From: CAYMUN01 sp964640775 | Lineage (GTDB): Bacteria > Patescibacteriota > Saccharimonadia > Saccharimonadales > UBA4665 | DNA: 7,288 nucleotides | Direction: 5' to 3' | Assembly: GCA_964640775.1 (NCBI GenBank) | Contig: CAZXIT010000044.1 | Span: 1 to 7,288, forward strand | Shown: one piece after another, positions 1 to 4,966 of the stretch | How the letters are laid out: each line of letters begins with the position of its first letter | How positions within the stretch are numbered: position 1 is the first letter of the stretch | Notes under the pieces: model-generated | Seen by the model: only the letters and a program-made list of their open reading frames with translations | Databases searched by the model: none | Told to the model about the DNA's origin: nothing | Made by a program: the position numbers and the translations under genes

Positions 1-563
1 CCGATACCGACCGGCACGTTGACAAAAAAGTTCCAGCGCCAGCCCAGATATTGGGTAAAGAGTCCGCCGAGCAGCACTCCGGCCGCCGCACCGCCGGCCG
101 CCACCGCGCCCCATACTGACAGGGCTACATTGCGTTCGTGGCCTTCTTTGTAGGTAACGAGAATGATTGACAATGCTGCCGGTGACATAAAGGCGCCGGC
201 TAGTCCCTGGATGCCGCGAAATACGATCAATTGCCCGCCCGATTGCGCCAAGCCGTCAGCCAGGGAGGCCAAGGTAAAGGCCACCACGCCCATCATAAAT
301 ATCTTGCGCCGGCCAAACAGGTCGGCTGCCCGTCCGCCGAGCAGCAAAAATCCGCCAAATGTCAGCGTATAGGCCGTGATAATCCACTGCAGGCTGGTCT
401 GCGACATCGTAAAGGCGGTTTGGATCGACGGTATGGCGACATTGACAATCGAGACGTCCAGCACCACCATAAACTGCGCCAGGCACAGCAGGATCAAGAT
501 CAGCCAGTGGCTGGTCTGTTTTTTTGGTGTTTCTGTTTTTTTGGCCGCGGATGATTTTGCCAT
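1..563 (-). CDS. MFS drug exporter, DHA2 (EmrB/QacA-like) family, partial
   Basis: N-terminal 187 codons of a major facilitator transporter, probably a proton-driven multidrug exporter in the cytoplasmic membrane; the rest lies beyond base 1. A Lys-rich cytoplasmic tail (residues 1-19) precedes TM1 (about 20-42), which carries the DHA2 signature LDVSIVNVAIP (35-45). The TM2-TM3 loop has MFS motif A, GGRAADLFGRRKIF (76-89). Motif B has R116 in FRGIQG. The TM5 antiporter motif C is AAAGVLLGG, with Val where many exporters have Pro; from memory this variant occurs in other DHA2 proteins. The ATG at 563 is fixed by an AGGAGG Shine-Dalgarno at 572-577 with an 8-nt spacer. The gene is divergent from a MarR gene and shares an operator with it, so drug-responsive control is likely. 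The substrate cannot be told from the sequence. Confidence 0.93.
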   Translation of the reverse strand, partial: MAKSSAAKKTETPKKQTSHWLILILLCLAQFMVVLDVSIVNVAIPSIQTAFTMSQTSLQWIITAYTLTFGGFLLLGGRAADLFGRRKIFMMGVVAFTLASLADGLAQSGGQLIVFRGIQGLAGAFMSPAALSIILVTYKEGHERNVALSVWGAVAAGGAAAGVLLGGLFTQYLGWRWNFFVNVPVGI

Positions 564-612
564 AATGGACCCCTCCTGCTTGAAATTTTGCACTCAAGCT
601 TCTACAATTGAA

Positions 613-621
613 TGATATCAT
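613..621 (+). promoter_or_regulatory. Extended -10 element, candidate marR promoter
   Basis: TGATATCAT fits the extended -10 pattern TGn followed by a 5/6 match to TATAAT. No good -35 box is seen at the right distance. Transcription would begin near 628, inside the operator at 626-644. The element lies in a perfect 12-bp palindrome (AATGATATCATT, 611-622) that partly overlaps the -10 box of the opposing exporter promoter. Confidence 0.4.
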
Positions 622-649
622 TGTAATAGTCAACTATTGACTATGTCAA
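620..649 (-). promoter_or_regulatory. Sigma70-type promoter of the MFS exporter gene
   Basis: Read on the minus strand, a perfect -35 box TTGACA (649-644) is followed after 18 bp by TACAAT (625-620), a 5/6 match to the -10 consensus. The expected transcript start leaves a leader of roughly 50 nt carrying the AGGAGG ribosome site of the exporter. The spacer is almost entirely filled by the inverted repeat at 626-644, so a bound repressor would block RNA polymerase. Confidence 0.75.
626..644. promoter_or_regulatory. Inverted repeat, candidate MarR operator
   Basis: ATAGTCAA-CTA-TTGACTAT is a perfect 8-bp inverted repeat with a 3-bp centre, the length and symmetry of MarR-family dimer sites. 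A second overlapping repeat, TTGAC-TAT-GTCAA (637-649), shares its right arm. It sits between the -35 and -10 of the exporter promoter and around the expected start point of the marR transcript, so one dimer could repress both genes. Binding by the adjacent MarR protein is inferred from position. Confidence 0.72.
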
Positions 650-672
650 CCATTAATCGGAATTTTAGCCGT

Positions 673-1089
673 ATGACCCAGCAAGCCACTCTCGAACAGT
701 CCTACCTGATACTGCTGAAGTTCCTGATGCTGTCCAAAAGCCGCGTCATGGAGCTCGGTGCCGAACACGGATTGACCGGCATGCAGGCTATGATGCTCTT
801 CCTGCTCGACGAACCCCGCCCGATGAATAACTTCCGCAAAGTCTTTAACTGCGACGCCTCCAACATCACCGGCCTGGTCGACGGCTTGGAGCAAAAGAAA
901 CTGGCCAGCCGCTACGAAGACCCGGCCGATCGCCGCATCAAAATGGTCCGGCTGGAGACCAAAGGCAAGCGTATCCGGGCTGCCCTGCTCCGCAATCTGA
1001 CCACCCATGACAATCCGCTGCTGTCCAAGCTCAATCCCTCCGAGCTGCGCGTTTTCATCAAACTGCTGCAAAAAATAACCAGCCGCTAA
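673..1089 (+). CDS. MarR-family transcriptional regulator
   Basis: A 138-residue winged helix-turn-helix repressor, the usual MarR length. The N-terminal helix (about 5-30) would form part of the dimer interface. The recognition helix is around DASNITGLVDGLE (61-73). The wing, YEDPADRRIKMVRLETKG (81-98), keeps the D-R-R pattern typical of MarR wings. The C-terminal helices (about 99-138) complete the dimer domain. MarR proteins normally bind small phenolic or drug-like ligands and release DNA; the ligand is unknown here. ATG 673 is preferred because the upstream in-frame starts (ATG 643, TTG 637) fall within the operator and lack a ribosome site, whereas 673 has a weak GGA at 659-661. A leaderless start at 643 (148 residues) is possible. 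It most likely controls the divergent MFS exporter and itself. Confidence 0.94.
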   Translation: MTQQATLEQSYLILLKFLMLSKSRVMELGAEHGLTGMQAMMLFLLDEPRPMNNFRKVFNCDASNITGLVDGLEQKKLASRYEDPADRRIKMVRLETKGKRIRAALLRNLTTHDNPLLSKLNPSELRVFIKLLQKITSR

Positions 1090-1126
1090 GCGTGGAATTT
1101 GGTTTTGCCTATTCGGTTTGGTTAAT

Positions 1127-1396
1127 TTACTCGTCAATGCCAACGGCTTGGAGCCAAATCTCTTCGAACGCCTCATCCCATGCCAGCTTCATATCCTGGT
1201 GAGCTTGCTCAAAACGGTCGTTATAGGCCTGTTTTTGTTTTTTGGTGCGCGGTTGCAGCTTGATGATGATCCGGCCTGGTTTGACCTGAAGTTCTAGCGG
1301 GCTGTCCGGCTGGATGCCGCTCAACTCCATGACGGCCTTGGGCAAACGGACTGCCCAGCTATGCCCATCGCGAACCAGCTTTACTTTTAACGCCAT
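1127..1396 (-). CDS. AbrB/MazE-type (SpoVT-AbrB domain) antitoxin-like protein, solitary
   Basis: An 89-residue protein. Residues 3-48 form a swapped-hairpin AbrB DNA-binding domain: KVKLVRDGHSWAVRLPKAV, then a turn, then LELQVKPGRIIIKLQP. The pattern of basic residue, G-x-S, V-R-L-P-K matches MazE and VapB antitoxins. The remaining charged helical tail (51-89, KKQKQAYNDRFEQ and on, with Trp and acidic residues) resembles a toxin-binding segment. No toxin gene is next to it: the neighbours are marR (convergent, 37-nt gap) and a DUF1697 gene. ATG 1396 is chosen because the domain begins directly after it and because a promoter -10 box lies just upstream. The in-frame GTG at 1423 would lie upstream of that -10 box. 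No Shine-Dalgarno is visible, so the mRNA is probably leaderless. It could be an orphan antitoxin or a stand-alone AbrB-like regulator. Confidence 0.85.
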   Translation of the reverse strand: MALKVKLVRDGHSWAVRLPKAVMELSGIQPDSPLELQVKPGRIIIKLQPRTKKQKQAYNDRFEQAHQDMKLAWDEAFEEIWLQAVGIDE

Positions 1397-1400
1397 AGTG

Positions 1401-1413
1401 GGTACATTGTACC
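1401..1413. promoter_or_regulatory. 13-bp palindrome, candidate autoregulatory operator
   Basis: GGTACA-T-TGTACC is perfectly symmetric around one central base and completely covers the -10 box of the AbrB-like gene, 4 nt before its start codon. Antitoxins of this fold commonly repress their own promoter by binding such palindromes. That this protein binds here is inference. Confidence 0.55.
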
Positions 1414-1434
1414 TACAAAACACCCCTGGGACAA
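1406..1434 (-). promoter_or_regulatory. Promoter of the AbrB-like gene
   Basis: On the minus strand TTGTCC (1434-1429, 4/6 match to -35) and TACAAT (1411-1406, 5/6 match to -10) are separated by exactly 17 bp. Only 9 nt separate the -10 box from the ATG, so transcription should start within a few bases of the start codon. That agrees with the missing ribosome site. Confidence 0.6.
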
Positions 1435-1466
1435 ATGCCCTTTTGAGACCCCCGTGCCAATGCCCT
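1422..1466. repeat. Imperfect direct repeat pair, about 20 bp
   Basis: Segments 1422-1441 and 1448-1466 share the frame ACCCC...AATGCCCT, differing at a few bases and one indel. They lie between the end of the DUF1697 gene and the AbrB-like promoter; the first copy contains the -35 box. They could be an operator, a remnant of a duplication, or chance in a C-rich stretch. Confidence 0.3.
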
Positions 1467-1475
1467 CTCTCTGGT

Positions 1476-2000
1476 TCAGTTTTGAATAATCTTCTTGAGG
1501 GTCTTGAGATTCCTTACGGTATGAAATTCTTTGTATTTTGCTTTGGTCAGGTACTTCGCAAAGGGACTTTTCAGCGTCATGCCTTTCTGCACGTTCCAGT
1601 AGACTACGCCATCGCCTACCTTGATAGTCTCGACAGTTTTATCTAATTCAGATGCCTCCTGTGACAGTTCCGCCGCCAAACTACCCTCCAAAAAAACGAC
1701 GTACTGATGCAACTCTGGATCACTGGTTTCAAAGGGGTATTTATCAATTATGTCCGTAAGCTTGCGCAGCTCAATGACTTGGACCTTGGCTGGATACTTA
1801 AACTGGGCATGCAGCTCAGTTTCTATTGCGGTTTTTAGCTTCACCCCAGTTTCATGACTCTCAAACAAGACATTTCCAGTCTGCAGTACCGTTCGGACCT
1901 CGCCCAAGCCCATCGACTCAAAACAGGTCTTCAAATCAGCCATCTTGATAATCCGGCCGCCGACATTGATACCCCGCAAAAATGCCACATATTGGCCCAT
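1476..2000 (-). CDS. DUF1697 family protein
   Basis: A 174-residue cytoplasmic protein, near the usual family length. The hallmarks are present: YVAFLRGINVGG at the N terminus (4-15), VRTVLQTGNVLF (35-46) corresponding to the family's usual V-x-T-x-x-x-S-G-N-V-x-F, VYWNVQKGMTLKSPFAKYL (133-151), and a C-terminal TVRNLKTLKKI (161-171) where the family usually has T-x-R-N-W-x-T. The Trp of that last motif is Leu here. The biochemical function of DUF1697 is not known to me. The ATG at 2000 is fixed by GGAGG at 2008-2012 with a 7-nt spacer; the in-frame GTG at 2006 would be only 1 nt from it. It follows the small upstream gene with a 2-nt gap, so it is probably the last gene of the thyA transcript. 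It looks more AT-rich than the upstream small gene. Confidence 0.92.
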   Translation of the reverse strand: MGQYVAFLRGINVGGRIIKMADLKTCFESMGLGEVRTVLQTGNVLFESHETGVKLKTAIETELHAQFKYPAKVQVIELRKLTDIIDKYPFETSDPELHQYVVFLEGSLAAELSQEASELDKTVETIKVGDGVVYWNVQKGMTLKSPFAKYLTKAKYKEFHTVRNLKTLKKIIQN

Positions 2001-2002
2001 AC

Positions 2003-2287
2003 TCACACCTCCCTGGCAGGAACCGCGTAGCGTTCGGCCATCAGACCGCCCAGGTCAGCTAGGACTGCCTCCCCCACTTCGCGGCGGCGGCCAGGCAGGC
2101 TGGCATAGGCATCCGGCAGCCGCTGGGGATGTCCCCGCACCACTATAGCCAGCCCCGCCAGAGTCAGACTATCCACCGGAAATACCAGTATCAGCTGGCC
2201 GTCTGCTTCCATCGCCCGGCCGCTATCCAGCAGCCAGGCCCGGGCCGTATCGGGAGCCAGTAAAGGATTGGCTTCGGCGGTCGCCAT
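2003..2287 (-). CDS. Hypothetical 94-residue protein, lysine-free
   Basis: I do not recognise this protein. It is rich in Ala, Leu and Arg, has nine Arg but no Lys and no Cys, and lacks an obvious signal peptide. The middle (about 31-51, LILVFPVDSLTLAGLAIVV) is hydrophobic and could be a buried strand-helix unit. The C-terminal part (about 66-88) looks helical. It is judged real because an AGGA ribosome site overlaps the stop codon of folA, 5 nt before ATG 2287, the gap to folA is 7 nt, and its stop lies 2 nt before the next start. Its base composition looks more GC-rich than the DUF1697 gene that follows. It may be a lineage-specific small protein made together with the folate genes; no function is proposed. 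Confidence 0.72.
   Translation of the reverse strand: MATAEANPLLAPDTARAWLLDSGRAMEADGQLILVFPVDSLTLAGLAIVVRGHPQRLPDAYASLPGRRREVGEAVLADLGGLMAERYAVPAREV
2008..2012 (-). promoter_or_regulatory. Shine-Dalgarno site that sets the DUF1697 start
   Basis: GGAGG on the minus strand, 7 nt before ATG 2000, sits inside the last codons of the upstream 94-residue gene. This suggests translational coupling and argues against the GTG start at 2006. Confidence 0.8.
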
Positions 2288-2294
2288 GATAATC

Positions 2295-2783
2295 CTACTT
2301 TTGCCTCTCTAAAGTCACGAAGCTGTAGGGATGGTCATTGATATCGTCAGCCGGGTAGGATTCACTGGCGGTTTCCAGCCAATCGCCTGGGTCATATTTG
2401 AAAAAAGCGTCGCCCTCGGGAGCAGCGTGGACCTGCGTAAGATAGATTTTATCAGCTATGGGCAGAGTTTGTTCGTAGATGCTGGCACCGCCGATCACAA
2501 AAATTTCGTCAGCCGGCCCGGCTGCCTGCAGCGCCTCATCAATCGAATGCACCACGCTGCAGCCCTCAGCCTGATACGCCGGGTCACGCGTAACAATAAT
2601 GTTTTGCCGCCCTGGCAGCGGCCGGCCAATCGTTTCGTAGGTGGTACGACCCATGATTATGGGATGGCCGGCGGTCAGCTGCTTAAACCGCTGCAGGTCG
2701 GCACGCAGGTGCCATGGCAGCATCGTGCCTTTTTTGCCAATCACGCCGTTGTCGGCGGCAGCCACAATCAGTGCAATGTGCAT
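2295..2783 (-). CDS. folA: Dihydrofolate reductase
   Basis: This cytoplasmic enzyme reduces 7,8-dihydrofolate to tetrahydrofolate with NADPH. At 162 residues it has normal bacterial DHFR length. Visible motifs: the opening strand IALIVAAADNGVIG; LPWHLRADLQRFK (22-34) with D29 as the expected catalytic acid; IMGRTTYETIGRPLPGR (43-59), the cofactor-binding GR-T segment; IFVIGGASIYEQ (94-105) with the paired glycines G98-G99; and LTQVHA then GDAFF near the C terminus. The ATG at 2783 begins directly at the first strand. The gap to the thyA stop is 14 nt, with only a weak GGG-type ribosome site. ThyA upstream in the same transcript produces the dihydrofolate that this enzyme recycles. All key residues I can check are present, so it should be active. 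Confidence 0.98.
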   Translation of the reverse strand: MHIALIVAAADNGVIGKKGTMLPWHLRADLQRFKQLTAGHPIIMGRTTYETIGRPLPGRQNIIVTRDPAYQAEGCSVVHSIDEALQAAGPADEIFVIGGASIYEQTLPIADKIYLTQVHAAPEGDAFFKYDPGDWLETASESYPADDINDHPYSFVTLERQK

Positions 2784-2797
2784 AATTCTACCCGGCC

Positions 2798-3715
2798 TTA
2801 GACTGCAATTGGGGCTTTAATGCCAGGATGCGACTCATAACCAACCAGCTCAAAATCTTGGAATGTAAAGTCAAAAATCGATTTGATATCGGGGTTGATT
2901 TTCATCGTTGGCAGCGGCTTTGGTTCGCGCGACAGCTGCAGGTCGACTTGCTCCAGATGGTTCAAGTAAATATGCGTGTCGCCGAGGGTATGTACGAATT
3001 CGCCGAGCTGCAGGCCGGTGACCTGGGCCATCATCATGGTCAGCAGCGCGTAGGAGGCGATGTTGAACGGCACGCCGAGAAAGGTATCGGCGCTGCGCTG
3101 GTAGAGCTGGCAGCTCAGCCTGCCATCAGCCACGTAAAACTGAAACAGTGTGTGACACGGTGGCAGGCCTGATTTGGCCATTTCGTCGATGTCGGCGACG
3201 TTCCAGGCCGAGACGATAATCCGGCGCGAATCAGGGTTGCTGCGAAGTGTCTCCTGCACCTGTTTGATCTGGTCGATGTGGCGGCCGTCAGGCGCCGGCC
3301 AGCTGCGCCACTGATAGCCATAGACCGGGCCCAGTTCGCCGTGCTTTTTAGCGAATTCACCGTCAGTTTTTATCTGCTGCACAAAAGCTTTCATACCCTC
3401 ACGCCATTCGTCGCTGCCGCTGTCCGGCACCGGCTTGCCCTGGCTTTGCAAATAGGCCCGGTAGGGCCATTCGTTCCAAATCGGCACGTCGTTGTCGACC
3501 AGGTATTTGATATTGGTGCTGCCCTGCAGAAACCACAGCAGCTCGTGGATAATGCTCCTCAAGTAAAGTTTTTTGGTCGTGACCGCCGGAAACCCGTCGT
3601 TGAGATCAAAGCGCAGCTGGCGTCCAAAGACGCTGATCGTCCCCGTGCCGGTACGGTCACCCTTCTGTGTACCATTGTCTTTGATGTCCTGGAGCAAATC
3701 GAGGTATTGTTTCAT
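2798..3715 (-). CDS. thyA: Thymidylate synthase (ThyA type)
   Basis: Converts dUMP and methylenetetrahydrofolate to dTMP and dihydrofolate in the cytoplasm. The 305-residue length fits the longer ThyA class with an insert in the small domain (about 90-125), as in Lactobacillus enzymes. Motifs: DRTGTGT (20-26) with the phosphate-binding Arg; FPAVTTKKL (42-50); W80 and N81; SRRIIVSAWN (163-172); the catalytic Cys187 in LPPCHTLFQFYV; QRSADTFLGVPFNIASYALL (206-225); GDTHIYLNHLEQ (245-256); and an intact hydrophobic C terminus ending IAV, which closes the active site. ATG 3715 is chosen from the family N terminus; an in-frame extension upstream to 3757 adds unrelated residues. Only GAGG one nt from the ATG is present, too close for a normal ribosome site, and an extended -10 lies 6 nt upstream, so the mRNA is probably leaderless. 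First gene of the run thyA-folA-94aa-DUF1697. Confidence 0.98.
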   Translation of the reverse strand: MKQYLDLLQDIKDNGTQKGDRTGTGTISVFGRQLRFDLNDGFPAVTTKKLYLRSIIHELLWFLQGSTNIKYLVDNDVPIWNEWPYRAYLQSQGKPVPDSGSDEWREGMKAFVQQIKTDGEFAKKHGELGPVYGYQWRSWPAPDGRHIDQIKQVQETLRSNPDSRRIIVSAWNVADIDEMAKSGLPPCHTLFQFYVADGRLSCQLYQRSADTFLGVPFNIASYALLTMMMAQVTGLQLGEFVHTLGDTHIYLNHLEQVDLQLSREPKPLPTMKINPDIKSIFDFTFQDFELVGYESHPGIKAPIAV

Positions 3716-3721
3716 ACCTCT

Positions 3722-3730
3722 ATTATGCCA
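3722..3730 (-). promoter_or_regulatory. Extended -10 promoter element of thyA
   Basis: TGGCATAAT on the minus strand is TGn followed by a 5/6 match to TATAAT. The box ends 6 nt before the thyA ATG, which puts the transcript start at or next to the start codon. No good -35 box is visible at 16-18 bp, as is common for extended -10 promoters. Confidence 0.55.
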
Positions 3731-3765
3731 CGAACAATGGCCTGTTAGTAGTTGCATCGACTATT

Positions 3766-3774
3766 TGTTAAAAT
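3766..3774 (+). promoter_or_regulatory. Extended -10 promoter element of the Cys-repeat/cupredoxin pair
   Basis: TGTTAAAAT matches TGn plus TAAAAT (5/6). Transcription would start near 3781, giving a leader of about 6 nt before ATG 3787 and ruling out the in-frame TTG at 3775 as the start. No clear -35 box is seen. It is divergent from the thyA promoter within a 71-bp gap. Confidence 0.55.
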
Positions 3775-3786
3775 TTGAATAAGCTT

Positions 3787-4959
3787 ATGATTCGACGCAG
3801 CGGAGTATCAAAATCTAAAAGTCATCGACGGCCAAGCCGGTCGCATTCTGCGAGACGCACCAATCAAATCGTGGTTATAGGCAGCCTCATCCTGGCAATT
3901 AGCGGAAGTATGATGATCTATATGGCCCCGCGGCCAGCGGCGCTTCAGCCAGCGGCTGACCCGTCAAAGATTATTGCCAGCGATACCCTTCTCAAGGACT
4001 ACCTCAAGGCCAACGGTGTCGACAAAACGATTGCTATGATTAAATCTACACCCGGTGACTGCCATCAACGCTCGCACAAAGTTGGCAGGCTTAATTACGA
4101 ACTGCAAGGCAACAAGGCATTTAGCGTCCTTAACAGCGAATGTATGTCAGGCTATACGCACGGTGTCACCGAGGCGTTCTTTAGCGAACACGGCACCGAA
4201 AATCTGACCCAAAGCCTCCGGCTTATCTGTCCCAGCCGAAGTCCCGGTTTTTATGCATTTCAGTGTTTTCATGGAGTCGGCCACGGGCTGATGGCGTTTA
4301 ACGACTACGACCTGCCGGCGTCCCTCAAAGATTGTGACCGCCTGCCGCCAATTACCCTCAACCGGGAATCCTGCTATTCAGGCGTGTTTATGGAAAACGT
4401 GGTTGGCGCTATCTCCATTGACCAAGCGAAGGCTGCAGGCCCGACTGCTGAATATCACGCCAGCTCATGGCTCAACAACGACCCGCTCTACCCCTGTGAT
4501 GCAGTCGACGACAAATATAAAAACACCTGCTACGGCTTCCAAACATCACGCATGCTCCAGGTGATGGGTACGGATTTTCAAAAAGTTGCAGCCGCCTGCG
4601 GCCGTATCCAGCCGCAATACCAAAGCAACTGCTTCTCCAGCATGGGTCGGGATATCAGCTCTACCTACATTGACGATTACTCCAGCATGGAGCAAGCTTG
4701 CAACTACATATCTGCGTCAGCCCCGAATCTTCGTTTGCAATGTATCTACGGACTCGCTCAGAACAAGCTCTGGGACAAGAGTCAGCAGGATGACGCTCTG
4801 GCGCTGTGCAAAGCGCTGCAGTCAGCCGCATACAAAGAGATGTGCTACACGACCCTGGCCACTCGTGCCGGTGAGATCATCACCACACACGAGGAAAGTA
4901 AAAAGTTTTGCGCCAAATACGAACCTAAATATGCCCAGATATGTACTGCGAAAAAGTGA
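3787..4959 (+). CDS. Membrane-anchored Cys-rich repeat protein, unknown function
   Basis: A 390-residue protein. An Arg/Lys/Ser-rich head (1-27) and one transmembrane helix (about 28-46, from IVVIGSLILA) predict an N-in anchor with everything after it outside the membrane. All 16 cysteines are in the outer part. The first domain (about 90-170) has two similar His motifs, CHQRSHKVGR (C92, H93, H97) and CFHGVGHGLM (C160, H162, H166), plus GYTHG (H125). From residue 148 on, cysteines come in pairs 11-14 residues apart: 148/160, 183/196, 237/248, 271/282, 305/319, 341/353 and 375/386. The second Cys is often followed by aromatic-x-G. Successive pairs are spaced about 34 residues, except one gap of 54. 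This looks like a disulfide-stapled helical repeat. ATG 3787 is chosen because the promoter -10 covers the in-frame TTG at 3775. It is followed after 7 nt by a cupredoxin gene. I cannot name a family; a metal-binding or redox role is only suggested. Confidence 0.86.
   Translation: MIRRSGVSKSKSHRRPSRSHSARRTNQIVVIGSLILAISGSMMIYMAPRPAALQPAADPSKIIASDTLLKDYLKANGVDKTIAMIKSTPGDCHQRSHKVGRLNYELQGNKAFSVLNSECMSGYTHGVTEAFFSEHGTENLTQSLRLICPSRSPGFYAFQCFHGVGHGLMAFNDYDLPASLKDCDRLPPITLNRESCYSGVFMENVVGAISIDQAKAAGPTAEYHASSWLNNDPLYPCDAVDDKYKNTCYGFQTSRMLQVMGTDFQKVAAACGRIQPQYQSNCFSSMGRDISSTYIDDYSSMEQACNYISASAPNLRLQCIYGLAQNKLWDKSQQDDALALCKALQSAAYKEMCYTTLATRAGEIITTHEESKKFCAKYEPKYAQICTAKK
4228..4944 (+). repeat. About 34-residue repeats with paired Cys inside the protein
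   Basis: Protein-level repeat covering residues 148-386 of the anchored Cys-rich protein. First-Cys positions are 148, 183, 237, 271, 305, 341 and 375, giving steps of 35, 54, 34, 34, 36 and 34. The step of 54 implies about 20 extra residues (around 205-230, rich in Ala and Gly). The DNA itself is not repeated, so the units are old and diverged. Confidence 0.72.
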
Positions 4960-4966
4960 AGGATGT

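Noticed and set aside
256..633. A 125-residue minus-strand open frame overlapping the exporter
   Set aside because: It is another frame of the same strand; the MFS frame from 563 has clear family motifs and a strong ribosome site, this one has neither.
1090..1126. Bidirectional terminator between convergent marR and the AbrB-like gene
   Set aside because: The 37-bp gap contains T-rich runs but no inverted repeat able to form a stable stem.
646..1176. A 176-residue open frame antisense to marR
   Set aside because: It covers the MarR gene on the opposite strand, and its protein is a low-complexity reflection without family features.
1397..1423. GTG start at 1423 for the AbrB-like protein
   Set aside because: The extra nine residues are encoded by the promoter -10 and palindrome and are not part of the domain.
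1423..1450. Possible terminator hairpin (GGG...CCC followed by TTTT)
   Set aside because: The stem is only three to five pairs with a bulge, and no plus-strand gene ends there.
2331..2801. A 156-residue plus-strand open frame over folA
   Set aside because: Antisense to a DHFR gene with all motifs; no ribosome site or recognisable protein.
3775..3786. TTG start for the Cys-rich protein
   Set aside because: It begins directly at the -10 box, so a transcript from that promoter would not include it.
4586..4966. In-frame upstream extension of the cupredoxin gene
   Set aside because: It lies inside the Cys-rich gene in another frame; the signal segment begins exactly at ATG 4967.
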